From Ciona savignyi (Eukaryota; Chordata; Ascidiacea; Phlebobranchia; Cionidae), in contig CH002672.1 in the NCBI GenBank assembly GCA_000149265.1, positions 274,913 through 338,912 on the forward strand: DNA of 64,000 nucleotides. The letters are read 5' to 3'. The position numbers were made by a program, and so were the translations under genes. Below are positions 39,021 to 50,563 of this stretch, in pieces. The notes under the pieces are model-generated. The model ran no database searches. It saw nothing but the letters and a program-made list of their open reading frames with translations, and was not told the DNA's origin. Within the stretch, counting starts at the first letter, position 1. Each line of letters opens with the position of its first letter.

Positions 39021-42000
39021 GCCAAACGCTTGACAGGCATGGCATGGCGCCCCGACATCTACCAGAAGGAATAATGGAATCGCAATGAAACTTGGTGATT
39101 TTTTAGACAACATGGTCTAGATATGCAGAAACCAAAATTTTGAGTGATAAATCAAGGGGAATTCCCCTGGGAGGTTAAAAACCTAAACGGTATTTTTTAT
39201 AAAAAATATAGCTTTTTGTGGCATAGCGCTTAAACGACTGCTCCAATTTTAATCAGATTTGGTGGAATGTAAGTGCATTAGGCAATGATTTAACACTTGA
39301 AAGAAATAAAAAATTTACCTAGGGAAATACCCAAAAAAATTAGATTTTGTTCTGAAATTATGATTGTGACAGGCATGCCATATCGCCCCGACATCTACCA
39401 GAAGGAATAATGGAATCGCAATGAAACTAAGTTATTTGTTGGAAAACATGGTCTAGATATGCAGAAACCAAAATGTTGGGTAATAAATCAAGGGGAATTC
39501 CCCTGGGAGGTTAAACACCAAAACGGTATTTTTTATAAAAATATAGCTTTTTGTGGCATAGCGCTTAAACGGCTGCTCCAATTTTAATAAGATTTGGTGG
39601 AATGTAAGTGCATTAGGCAATGATTTAACACTTGAAAGAAATAAAAAATTTACTTAGAGAAATACCCCAAAAAATTAGATTTTGTTCTGAAATTATGATT
39701 GTGACAGGCATGCCATATCGCCCCGACATCTACCAGAAGGAATAATGGAATCGCAATGAAACTAGGTTATTTGTTGGAAAACATGGTCTAGATATGCAGA
39801 AACCAAAATGTTGGGTAATAAATCAAGGGGAATTCCCCTGGGAGGTTAAACACCAAAACGGTATTTTTTATAAAAAATATAGCTTTTTGTGGCATAGCGC
39901 TTAAACGGCTGCTCCAATTTTAATAAGATTTGGTGGAATGTAAGTGCATTAGGCAATGATTTAACACTTGAAAGAAATAAAAAAATTACTTAGAGAAATA
40001 CCCCCAAAAATTAGATTTTGTTCTGAAATTATGATTGTGACAGGCATGCCATGTCGCCCCGACATATACCAGAAGGAATAATGGAATCGCAATGAAACTT
40101 GGTTGTTTGTTGGAAAACATGGTCTAGATATGCAGAAACTAAAATTTTGGGTGATAAATCAAGGGGAATTCCCCTGACACGTTAAAAACCACAACGGTAT
40201 TTTTTCCAAAAAAATTACCTTTTTAGGCATAGCGCTTGAACGGCTGCTCCAATTTTATTCAGATTTGGTGGAATGTAAGTGCATTAGGCAATGATTTAAC
40301 ACTTGAAAGAAATAAAAAATTTACTTAGAGAAATACCCCAAAAAATTAGATTTTGTTCTGAAATTATGATTGTGACAGGCATGCCATGTCGCCCCGACAT
40401 ATACCAGAAGGAATATGGAATCGCAATGAAACTTGGTTGTTTGTTGGAAAACATGGTCTAGATATGCAGAAACTAAAATTTTGGGTGATAAATCAAGGGG
40501 AATTCCCCTGACACGTTAAAAACCAAAACGGTATTTTTTCCAAAAAAAATACCTTTTTAGGCATAGCGCTTGAACGGCTGCTCCACTTTTATTCAGATTT
40601 GGTGGAATGTAAGTGCATTAGGCAATGATTTAACACTTGAAAGAAATAAAAAATTTACTTAGAGAAATACCCCAAAAAATTAGATTTTGTTCTGAAATTA
40701 TGATTGTGACAATCATGCCATGTCGCCCGGACATATACCAGAAGGAATAATGGAATCGCAATGAAACTTGGTTGTTTGTTGGAAAACATGGTCTAGATAT
40801 GCAGAAACTAAAATTTTGGGTGATAAATCAAGGGGAATTCCCCTGACGCGTTAAAAACCAAAACGGTATTTTTTCCAAAAAAAATACCTTTTTAGGCATA
40901 GCGCTTGAACGGCTGCTCCACTTTTATTCAGATTTGGTGGAATGTAAGTGCATTACTCACTGATATTACAATTAGAAGAATTAAAAAAATTACATAGGTT
41001 AATACCCTAAAAAATAAGATTTTGTTCTGAAATTATAATTGTGACAAGCATGCCATATCGCCCCGACATCTATAAGAAATAATAACAAAATCGTAATGAA
41101 ACTTTGTAATTTGTTAGACAACATGGTCTAGATATTCAAAAACCAAAAGTTTGGGTGACAAATCTAGGTAAATTCCCCTGGAACGTTAAAAACCAAAACG
41201 GCATTTTTTTCCAAAAATGTAGCTTTATTTGGCATAACGCTTGAACCGCTGCTCCATTTCAATCAGATTTAATGGAATGATAGTGCATTAATCACTGTTT
41301 TACTTCTTAGAAGTAATTAAAGAATTACCCAGGGAAATACCCTAAAAATTAAAATTTGTCTCCATATCATGATTTTTAAAGGCATGCTATATGTCGCCCA
41401 GACATCTCCAAAAACGAGTCGTCAAATGTATTAAAAACTTTTTAAGAATTGTTGGATAACATGACCAAGATATAAACAGAAATTTATATGCGAAACCCAA
41501 GGGAATTGTCCAAAGCCTTAAAAAAACTAAATCGGGATGTTTTATGAATTTAGCTTTTTTTTACTATATCGTTTGACAAGATGCTTTAATTTAAAAGGTT
41601 TGTGGCGAAAAGAGCGTAAATCTAACACAAATATTTTAACTGCACACAGAAAATTTTCTAAAACGGAGATATCGGCAATTGCGCCGAAATTTATAAAAAG
41701 TTGTATTTTTTCCAAAGTTTTTCCGTTAACGTGAATTGTCCGTGGGTGTTTTGAAATATGTGTTTTCATCGGATTTCCGAAGGGAAATAATAACACAAGA
41801 ATGTACCATTACAACATGGAAAACGTGCCAACCCAGTATAAAAAATTATGTTAGACCATGCCTTGGGTTTAGCAGGCCCATGATTAATTCTTACACCTCC
41901 ACCGTAAGCCCATGATTATATGACCGCCATATCCCACGAAATGTTACATCGGCCCATGCAAGGTTAACTTGTAAGATTTATGCTTGGCGCGCCGATGATA

Positions 42001-43135
42001 AAACGAAGGCTTTTCCCAGATAACGTAGTTTGCGCCGTGTTTCTGAACCTTTCCCCGCATATTATCAGGAAACACCCTGGTATTATATACCATGTCTAAA
42101 ATACACTTCTTGATGATACCATGCGGGTATTGACATTTTCATTTTTTTATTAAAACCCTGAAAGAACAATTATGTACAAAATCACAAATAACCATGCGGC
42201 TATCCATTCGGTTAAGCTATCATCGCTTAATACAGACACAGTGGAATCAGGTTCAGTTATTGTTTTGTCAACATCACATTGCGCCGGTGTAGGTCTTTTT
42301 TGTCTTTACTGCCGTCCCAATCTGGTACTCCTTGAAAAACTTGCACCACTTCCACTTTTACAGCTTCAAATTTTACATCAGAGAAATGTAATGTGAATGC
42401 CAGTACATCCAAATGGCAATATCATTTGGACCCGACTAGGATTAGTTTCCAGTTTTATATATAATATTTAAACGCCCAAACGGTGCTTCGTAGTGACCAC
42501 CTTTCTACAAAACAAACCAGGGTCTCGTGTTTCTGAAAAATAACTAAGTGCATTATTAATAAGTTACACGTGTCTTGCGACTATTAAACGATGCTTGTTT
42601 TAAATAAAATTAATTACTCTAACAAAACTACATATAAAAGTGAATAAAACCTAAATGGTCAAAAAAACAGGTAAACTTTTAAAATCGAAATATGTCTGCA
42701 TATGACAGTTTATGGGAGTTATGTGGTGCGCTATTGTTCTAATAACCGCCTGACAAAACACGAACAAAGAGTTACTGTGGATGGCTAGCTCAGCGGGGGA
42801 CTTACTAAAATATTTCCAGCGCATTTTGAATATTGGTGTACGTTACTTAGAAAAATCTAAAGCGAAAACTGCTTTTAACTGGCGCGGTAAAATAAATATG
42901 ATTTTGAATTGCACTGAGTAAAGATATGAATAAAATTCCGTATAGAACAACGTTATGCAATATATCATTATTTATTTATTTATTTAAAACGTCACTTCTC
43001 AATAGTTTCACGAACACGTCATTTAATCGATTTGCATTTGAGTTTAAAGCTTAAATAGGTGCGAAAACTTACATCAAAAACATCATTCCTTTCCTATTTT
43101 AAAACTAACCATCATTAATCTATTAACAATTTTAC

Positions 43136-43291
43136 CCGAAGGTCCAGTAAAACTCATGTCTGGTTTTCTCTTTAGGCTAGAATTATCCACGATTACTTTG
43201 GAAAGCCCATGATTCGAGCATTTTTCAAGGGTTATCTCCGATCGACATACATATATATCCTTAGTAAATTCTAAGTTCATGCAAGTTTGGC
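43136..43291 (-). CDS. Possible upstream exon of the lectin receptor
   Basis: An open 156-nt - strand segment has a pyrimidine-rich acceptor (TCTGTTTTTTCCACGGTAG) and a donor GTAAAA. It is phase 1 at both ends, so it can join the EGF exon at 37053 in frame. It encodes about 52 residues with three Cys (QTCMNLEF, YVCRSE, EKCSNHG) and no family I recognise. A signal-peptide exon upstream is still needed. The link to the receptor gene is inferred from phase only. Confidence 0.35.
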
Positions 43292-44304
43292 CTACCGTGG
43301 AAAAAACAGAGAAAGCTTCTCTAGGCCCGGCAAAAACCCAGACATATTTTTAGACTGAAAAAATGCTTAAAACAGATCTGTTTGTATAAATTTAGCCAAA
43401 CCCAGAACAACAAAATCATCTTAATTTTTAGTGACCTATATATAAACAAAGAAACGTTTTTACGGATTGTCGTAAAATTGAAACCCGATGTCATAGTGTT
43501 ATAAACGACACAATTTTACATCTGTAGGAAGTCTTTTGAGTTGACCTCTTTCACGCGTGAACAAAACTTTGACTGGACTCCGTTAATAAAGAGTTAAATG
43601 AACGGCACGCGGGTATTCTTTTAGCTGGCGATAGACGCGATACAACAGTGTAATTAAAACTGATTATATGTGTCAAATAGTCATTTACGGCCAAGATAAA
43701 CCTATATCCGCGCTAGACAAAGTGAGAATCCTTGAGCGGTTAAGATAAAGAAAAAAGTTTTTATCTGCTATTTAAACTGCAAAGATGAAACCGTGATTCT
43801 GCTGTTCTTTATACTTAATATAGACTACAGTATTATTTACGTGTTTCAATTTATTGCAACATATTTAATAACAATGGGTAAGAGAATGTTAACTGGCCGA
43901 GTGACCAAGGACAGAAAAAAAAACGAAAAGCGAAAAAATCGAGCTTATAAGATGATGGAGGTAAACTTTAATATATAATGTGTTAAATTTCAGTACAATG
44001 GTTTTAGCCAGAAAAAAGTTTTGTTTAGCACGAATTTATTTATACCAAAAAGTTTAAAAAAGTAAATCATTGTACTGAGATAATGACCATTTTACTGCAA
44101 TTACTGTATTCAAGCATTTATTTTGGCTATTATTATATTAGTAGATTATTATATTAAAATGTGCCTTTTGCGCAGTATAGGTGAGAAATGGCCGTAAATT
44201 TTAATCGTCTAAAATTATCTTAGTATGTGGAAAAATTATCTTAGTGGGTTGGTGAACTAATATGAACGGTATAATACCTAAACGTCATGTTTATTTTGGC
44301 GGAT

Positions 44305-44400
44305 AGGAAAACACTGTAGAGTTACGGGTCGTCGTTAGATTAACATTCACACCCATCGTCAGAATATACAAGCTATTGCAGTATGTTGTGCGTGAGTTTT
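44305..44400 (-). repeat. tRNA-derived SINE, family A (fragment, reverse)
   Basis: It contains CACCCATCGTCAG, AAGCTATTGCAGTATGTTG and TGCGTGAGTTTT, matching the reverse middle part of the family. Confidence 0.5.
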
Positions 44401-45231
44401 TCAGGTTTAGCACCACTCGGTGCTTTGCGCAAGAAAACTACCGCAACCAGCAAGCGGCTTTGTTTAAATAAGCGAACTACTAAAAAGTGGTGCATTAACC
44501 AACAAAAAGTTTCGGCAAGGGTATACACGCCATAGGCTTATACAGCTACGTAATTAGTTTCTCCAAGAAAACTGTATTGTAAAAATTTTTTAAAAAAAAT
44601 GTGTTATTATATTTAACTACCCAGCTATGTTGGAAAGTATGCTTGTAAGACGAACGGTCCCTATCTAAACTAGCAAATGACTTATTCGGGTATAACTGTA
44701 GACAAGCACTCAGCAACGTACAACACATGGACGGAGTAATTGGACGATTGTTCGTCTGAATGCTATCTCTGTTTTCCTTATTATCTATATATAATACACA
44801 TACTATCGTAGAATAATTAAATTTTTTGTGCTAACAGTCAAGTTATGCCATATTGTAGAGTAATGCCTGCTAAATTACTGAAGATTTACTACACTTATTC
44901 GTGGGAGCTCGTCTTTTTCTTTTAGTTAATAGGTTGGGTTAAGTTAAGCTGACGAGGTTTGTATCTCGCCTTAACCTTGGATTTTAGCCGAGCTTAACTG
45001 TAGAACAAAACTGTCCTCTTTTGACTTACGGTACATAATATACAGTTTATACTTTTCAAGGTAGATTTATTCTTCGGTTGTATAACGAGCAGCAATTCAG
45101 TACGTTGGTTAAGTTTGTTGTTTAGGTTATCTTTGAAGTGAAAATGTTGGGATATATATAGCGTTCCAAATGAATGTACGAAACTTGCGGGCAAACTGCA
45201 AAGTTGCGATATCATCATGGGCAAAACATAC

Positions 45232-45260
45232 GGGGTGCTTATAGTATCAAAAAGCACCCC
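45232..45260. other. 9-bp perfect stem hairpin
   Basis: GGGGTGCTT and AAGCACCCC are separated by 11 nt. It is GC-rich within AT-rich DNA. The function is unknown and it may be a transposon end remnant. Confidence 0.5.
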
Positions 45261-45377
45261 TGTTTTTATCGATTAGTTAAAGAAATATATTCGAAGCGAA
45301 AGTTTTATATGCGGAAGCGAGGGTATTTATGACAGTTAGAACATCTTATTCGTTTCCTTTAACTTAATTTATTAAGC

Positions 45378-45500
45378 AAACTTCGCCTAAGCGTGTATGT
45401 AAGGATTGTTTGGCACTGGTCCATCTTGCACCTGCACCGGGTCGTAAAGAGCGACGCATGTAACTTTTTAATAACGCGCTCCGCTCACGATGATAATACT
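45378..45500 (+). repeat. Diverged repeat flanking the nested hAT pair, left copy
   Basis: Shared with 47360-47478: GATTGTTTGG, CTGGTCCA-CTTGCACCTG and CTTTTTAAT-AC, in the same order and orientation. Confidence 0.55.
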
Positions 45501-45724
45501 ACAGAGTAACTAATATTTCTTTAATATATGTCTGCTATCAATTAAAAAATGAAAGTGAAAATTGTTTCTTAACTCCATAGTTCACGCGTTTTGCATAATT
45601 AAAATTTCCAGGTTAAAAATTCCGATGATTTATTGTTGTTTATAAGATTTAGCCTTGTTGAATCTATGCCCTTTTTGACGGAATTGTTTTTTTAAATAAT
45701 GCTTTTTAGCAGATAAGTTTTCAC

Positions 45725-47016
45725 TAGAGCTGGGCGTAATTACGAAAATTACGTATTTACGCATATGTCCGTAATTATTCAAACGGGAATTGCACGTCGC
45801 TTTAAATATACTTTCTAAACAATTCCTTATTTGTTCTTATCAAATCAAGTTTATTTCTTCATTTTCGTTCGAGTAAAATAGTTCGAAGCACCGGTAGGAA
45901 TAATCGCGACTAATACACATGATCTTGGATTCGCGCCAATTTTCCTATAAGTAATCAGCAAGATATAAGTAATCAGCAAGATAAAGGGCCACGCATGATC
46001 TGCGGATTGTTTACTCGTGTATTTGTTTCCGGGACGAACGTTCGTAACTTTCGTTTAGACCAGTGGTTCTTAAACTTTTTCAGTCGCGCCCCCCTTGAGA
46101 TTTGTGATTCATGCTCACGCCTCACCTACTCAAAAATCAAATTTACGAAAAATAGAGCAATACTTTATTTGCCATTACCCTGCTTAGTGTAAAGGATGCA
46201 AGGGTTCGCGAACCGTTTTTTAAAATTCGCGAATTACAAAATTTAACAAAATCGCAAAAATATAAATTACCGTTACTGATTTCGCGCACTTTTAATAATA
46301 AATCATCAACACAATATAATATAACATATTTTGCCTTCAACATAACATTTAACAATGGAATTACTATTACATTTATTTACCTTGCTTTTACTTTGCATTA
46401 TTGACACATAATAAGCATTTCTATCACAACGCAACAATAGCCATTATGCGTTAATATACCACGATTCCTTTATTTATGATTGGCGGAGATGCGACACACC
46501 CTTATAAAAGATTACTCGTTTCAAAGGCTTTGTTTCGTCGATATTGTCGATATTCGTCCTATCCTACACGCATTAACTCACGACACGTTTATTGTAGTTT
46601 ATCATTACTACTTAATAACGGTACTGTTTGCTTAATGAATTATCTTTCTGGCTTTAAAGATTAGTTTGAGAGGTTCTGAAACCGAAATTCTAAGGCAATT
46701 TAACATAGCTAAAGCGCGAAAACGATTTTCTCGTATCCCACGCATTTCGTGAATCGTTTCAAAATCGTTAATTCGAACCCTGCAATATGTCACTGTCATG
46801 CTCGCGCCCCCCTTGAGAAGCTTCCACGCCCCCCAGTTTAAGAACCCCCGGTTTAGACCTTTAAGTCTCTGTAGTTAAGTTTACTTGCACTTTTTTGTCT
46901 ACCATCAAAATGAACCCAAAACACGACAGTTTTTGTTTCTTTGTTTAAATAACGATGACGTCATAAAAATTACGAAATTACGTTAATACAACTTTGATTA
47001 ATTACGTCCAGCTCTA
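45725..47016. mobile_element. Outer hAT-like non-autonomous element
   Basis: Terminal inverted repeats start TAGAGCTGGGCGTAATTA at the left and end TAATTACGTCCAGCTCTA at the right, one mismatch over 18 bp. They are flanked by a perfect 8-bp target duplication, GTTTTCAC (45717-45724 and 47017-47024). Eight-bp duplications are typical of hAT elements. There is no transposase reading frame. A second element is inserted inside. Confidence 0.85.
46061..46850. mobile_element. Inner hAT-like non-autonomous element nested in the outer one
   Basis: The left end is CAGTGGTTCTTAAACTTTTT and the right end is AGTTTAAGAACCCCCG. The ends are similar to known hAT termini and are followed inward by CGCGCCCCCCTTGAGA at both sides. 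A perfect 8-bp target duplication GTTTAGAC lies at 46053-46060 and 46851-46858. It is 790 bp with no transposase. Confidence 0.85.
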
Positions 47017-47359
47017 GTTTTCACAAAACCGGTTTATGCGGTTTAATTTGCCCCTTTAACAAATATAGAAAACCGTATTTGCAATAAATAAAACAATTCT
47101 GTTTTTTATTTATATTAATCCCAGCTGTGGTGGTCTGGACTTTTAGTGTAATACCCATCCGCTCGTTAGTTATGCTATCATTCTTACATCGAGTTGAGAA
47201 ATTTCTGTCTGGTGTAAGATACGACTATTTGTGCTAATTTGTGTACGGAGGTCCTCTAAATATCGAAATTCTACCAGGCGAAACAACACGAAATTCAAAT
47301 ATTTGGTAGTGGTTACCCGAGAATTGGAAAAGCTAACACGTTTTAACTATAATAAACAA

Positions 47360-47478
47360 TCTTTGGCAAAGCGTGCATAAAATGATTGTTTGGTCCTGGT
47401 CCAACTTGCACCTGGTGGAAACTAGTAGACGAGTGTATCTTTTTAATGACTCGGCGAAATCGCTGATAAAACATATTT
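47360..47478 (+). repeat. Diverged repeat flanking the nested hAT pair, right copy
   Basis: This is the partner of 45378-45500. It contains GATTGTTTGGTCCTGGTCCA and ACTTGCACCTGG. Confidence 0.55.
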
Positions 47479-47479
47479 T

Positions 47480-49423
47480 TTAATATATAGCGTAAAATTC
47501 CGCTATTTGTTAAAGACAGTAAGTAAAACTTGACGTTTTAAGTCTAGTTGTAATAGTATGCGTCAGAAGTGTAAAATGTCGCTTAACCGGGAAGACCTAT
47601 CCGTCCGGATTAAAACTATGGCTGGATTCACACCAGAACGACATTTTGTCGTACGTCCAACAAAAACGTTTTTGTCGTAAGCGTGTTTTTCGTTTTTTGT
47701 TTTGTGTCGATAGTATGGATAAACACTTATAACTAGAATTTTATATGAAAATAAAGGTAAAGACATCATACTTTTTAATTGGAATTCGGAGTACTATCGT
47801 CATAGGACACCAATTAACTTGGATAAATCCTATATTAGATAAACTAAACATGGTAATGAAATCTGAAAAAAATCAATTTTAGAAGTATGACCACCTAACT
47901 TTTTCCTGAATTACTGATAGAGTGATAGACTGAAGCCAATTACAGAGAAAAAACACACTTCCATATAATCAGTATTACAACCTTAAATCCTTAACATTAA
48001 ACACTCTTGACCTTAATATTTTTACACTACATGGCTGCTAAAACTGTACTAGAGATGTCTTATTTTGGTTGTTCTTTTGCCAAGTTTTATACCAGAACCA
48101 ACCTAAGAAGTGTGGCATAGTAATTTAAAGTGGTGCCAATATTTTGCACTTTGACAACCAAAAAAACAATAACTCGGATAAATACATTGGAGGGTAAATG
48201 TATTTTTTTCATCTGTACAAATAAAACAATGACATTTGTTTTTGCTCACAGTTCATATCACCCATATAAACAAGCAGTATGGAGAGTGTTGTAGACGAGA
48301 ACCAATGAACATGATAATTAAAATGGAAATAACTCAATTAACATCAACAATTTACTACACTGCACAAAATGGATACAGAAATGTAAATTAGTTAAATAGT
48401 GATACTTATCTAGTTTGAAAACAAAATGTTTATCGGGATGCTCACAAACCATTTGAAAGTTACTACGACATTTTAAAAAGTAAAGCATTGACTTGGTTAT
48501 TTGTGTGCATTATTTGCTGGTTTCTTTTTTCTCTGTTATTTTGAGGCACTTCATTGTTATGTAGCCTCTGGTGTGTACTTTTCAGTTACCAGCAGTAATT
48601 TGCAGAAGTAAAATTGATATTCTACCAGACTGTTTCATTGCAAAATATTTCCATATCTATATCAGTGTTGTAAGATGATGAACTTGAATTACTAGAACTG
48701 GTCTAGTCATGCTGTAAACACAAATGTATACCGGTGTTAATTAACATTAATATAATCCACAAGACCAAAAAATAAGTGTACAGGATTATAGGATTGATTA
48801 TATTTGTTTCACTATGGTAATGCAATTATCAATGCTAGAGAACTCACGACCTGTGGTAATCTAATAATTGCTTGGATGCAAAATTTCATTTTACCATTCA
48901 ATGCAATAAAACAAAAAGTAGAATCATAAATAGAACATAATCTATTTATAAATGCAACACTTTACAAACTTACCAGTCTCATTCAAAACTTGACAAATAA
49001 TATTCCAAGTTAACTCTTAAAGTACAACTCAATTCATATACCCGGTATATGAATTGAGTATATTATATTATACCGGTATGTAGAACTGGAGATATTAGGC
49101 TTATATTTTGCCAACTTAACATTCAATTCTTGAATTAGTAGTTAAAGTTTGCTTGGATCCACCATAATTTTACAGGCTAAATATATATTTAACCAGTACC
49201 TATCGCCTATCGGGGAAATTTATGTAAGTTTAAGTACCGGTACTGGTTTTGTTAAGTTTAGGCTACAAAACAGGCTTACCTGAGATGTTGAACAACTGTT
49301 ATGCATTATTTGTTAAGCTTTTTAATCACAACATACTAAGTTTCTGATTAAAAATTAAATATATCTGTCTTGGCCTAATTTCTATGCACTTTAGTCCATA
49401 TTCACTTCAACCTAAACTCTCTA
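47480..49423. other. Region with no recognised gene
   Basis: AT-rich DNA. A 33-bp near-perfect palindrome at 49026-49059 is the only distinct structure I see. Confidence 0.5.
49027..49059. other. 33-bp near-perfect palindrome
   Basis: ACTCAATTCATATACC and its exact reverse complement flank a single central C. A related TATACCGGTAT lies just downstream (~49071-49079). Confidence 0.9.
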
Positions 49424-49781
49424 AAGGCGGATGCACACATACCCGTCTGCGGCTGCCGCAGAGTGCTTACGGCGCGGCTCTGCCGCGTGTCAGTGCACAC
49501 ATCGCCGCAACGGGGTTTTTGAGCGGCTTGTGCGCCAATAAGCGGTCAATTTTCTCGGTCCTGCGGCGCTTGCGGCCGAGTAGAAAAATTTCTACTTTGC
49601 CGCAGAAGCCGCACAGCTACAAATCTGGTTAAAAGCAAAAAAATGCATTTTTTAATATTGCAGCATAGTTTGGTTAAGAATTTAGCCTGGGATAGATGTA
49701 TTGTTGTTTTGCTTTGTGGATTAGGTCCAAGACTCATATTTAACCAACTTTATTTAAAATTGTAGGATTTGTAGCCTAAAT

Positions 49782-50563
49782 ATGGACGAGGCATTAAAGT
49801 TAAAAAACGTTGAGGAAACCAATAAAGTAATTAAAGCATACATTATGAAACTGAGTGTGATCCTGGAAGGTAAGATATTAGGCTATTTAATTTTAATTAT
49901 TGTATTGTTTCACTTTCAAGTGAAGTAAGATTACACAAAAAGCAGTGCTGGTATAATAGAATATTATTTAACTTCAAACTTTAGGAGGCACCAATAATAC
50001 CCTGGAGTTGACTAGTCATACTGGAGGCACCAAATTAGATAACTTACATTTTTTTGTGCCTTCCTGTTTTGCTGTAGTATCTTGCCAGTTTTTTGTAAAT
50101 TGTTGGATTTTCAGTTAACGCCATATTTGTTTTGGTATATATATATATATATATATGCCATTCACTCTCGTTATTACCGTTACTTAAAAACTTTCTTGTT
50201 AAACTTTCAAATATATTAATTGATCAGTGCACATTGATATTGGTACCCTGTTTAGTTTTTTTGCAATGTTGTGGATTAGGCCTACACTGCAAAAACTACA
50301 AATTATTAAGTCATGCACTCCCGAGACCTTGTTGAAATGGCTTCCCGAACTGGTCGGTCACTCTCACTATATATTAAATATATATATTTGTATGGATGTG
50401 TATACCAATACAATACAGTATTTTGATAGTTAATTTTTATTGTTTTTTTTCTAGACAGGTATGGGTACACGAGATGTTGACAGAGAGAGATTTAAGATCT
50501 AAGTTTGTCTTTTTGTGAAATTACAGAAGATTTGTCAGATGTGTTGGACAATCTGGAAGATTA
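49782..50563 (+). CDS. Possible spliced mini-gene inside the 2.4-kb element
   Basis: ATG at 49782 opens an 88-nt exon (49782-49869) ending at a GTAAGA donor in phase 1. An acceptor TTACAG ending at 50526 leads to EDLSDVLDNLED-stop (50527-50563) in the matching phase. The product would be about 41 acidic residues (MDEALKLKNVEETNKV...). I recognise no family. An alternative acceptor near 50458 gives another short product. It could be a captured host gene fragment, the relic of a transposon protein, or chance. Confidence 0.25.
50138..50156. repeat. (TA)n microsatellite
   Basis: Alternating AT run. Confidence 0.85.

Larger units (their letters stand above)
37965..41740. repeat. Tandem array, about eleven 335-bp units
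   Basis: A common block (GACAGGCATGCCATGTCGCC) recurs at 38061, 38395, 38726, 39033, 39370, 39705, 40041, 40376, 40710, 41045 and 41379. Spacings are 331-337, except one of 307. Each unit holds TAGCGCTTGAACGGCTGCTC, GGTGGAATGTAAGTGCATTA and usually the palindrome AGGGGAATTCCCCT. The central units, ~39.37-40.9 kb, are nearly identical; the edges are diverged. No coding potential is seen. The array sits upstream of the known lectin receptor exons and would be intronic if the 43.2-kb exon belongs to that gene. Confidence 0.92.
41745..45375. other. Region with no firm gene
   Basis: AT-rich DNA. Apart from the possible - strand exon at 43136-43291, a SINE-A fragment near 44.3 kb and a hairpin at 45232-45260, I see no coding exons, RNA genes or elements I can name. 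Confidence 0.5.

Noticed and set aside
37965..41740. CRISPR array
   Set aside because: Units are about 335 bp, contiguous, without spacers, and in animal DNA.
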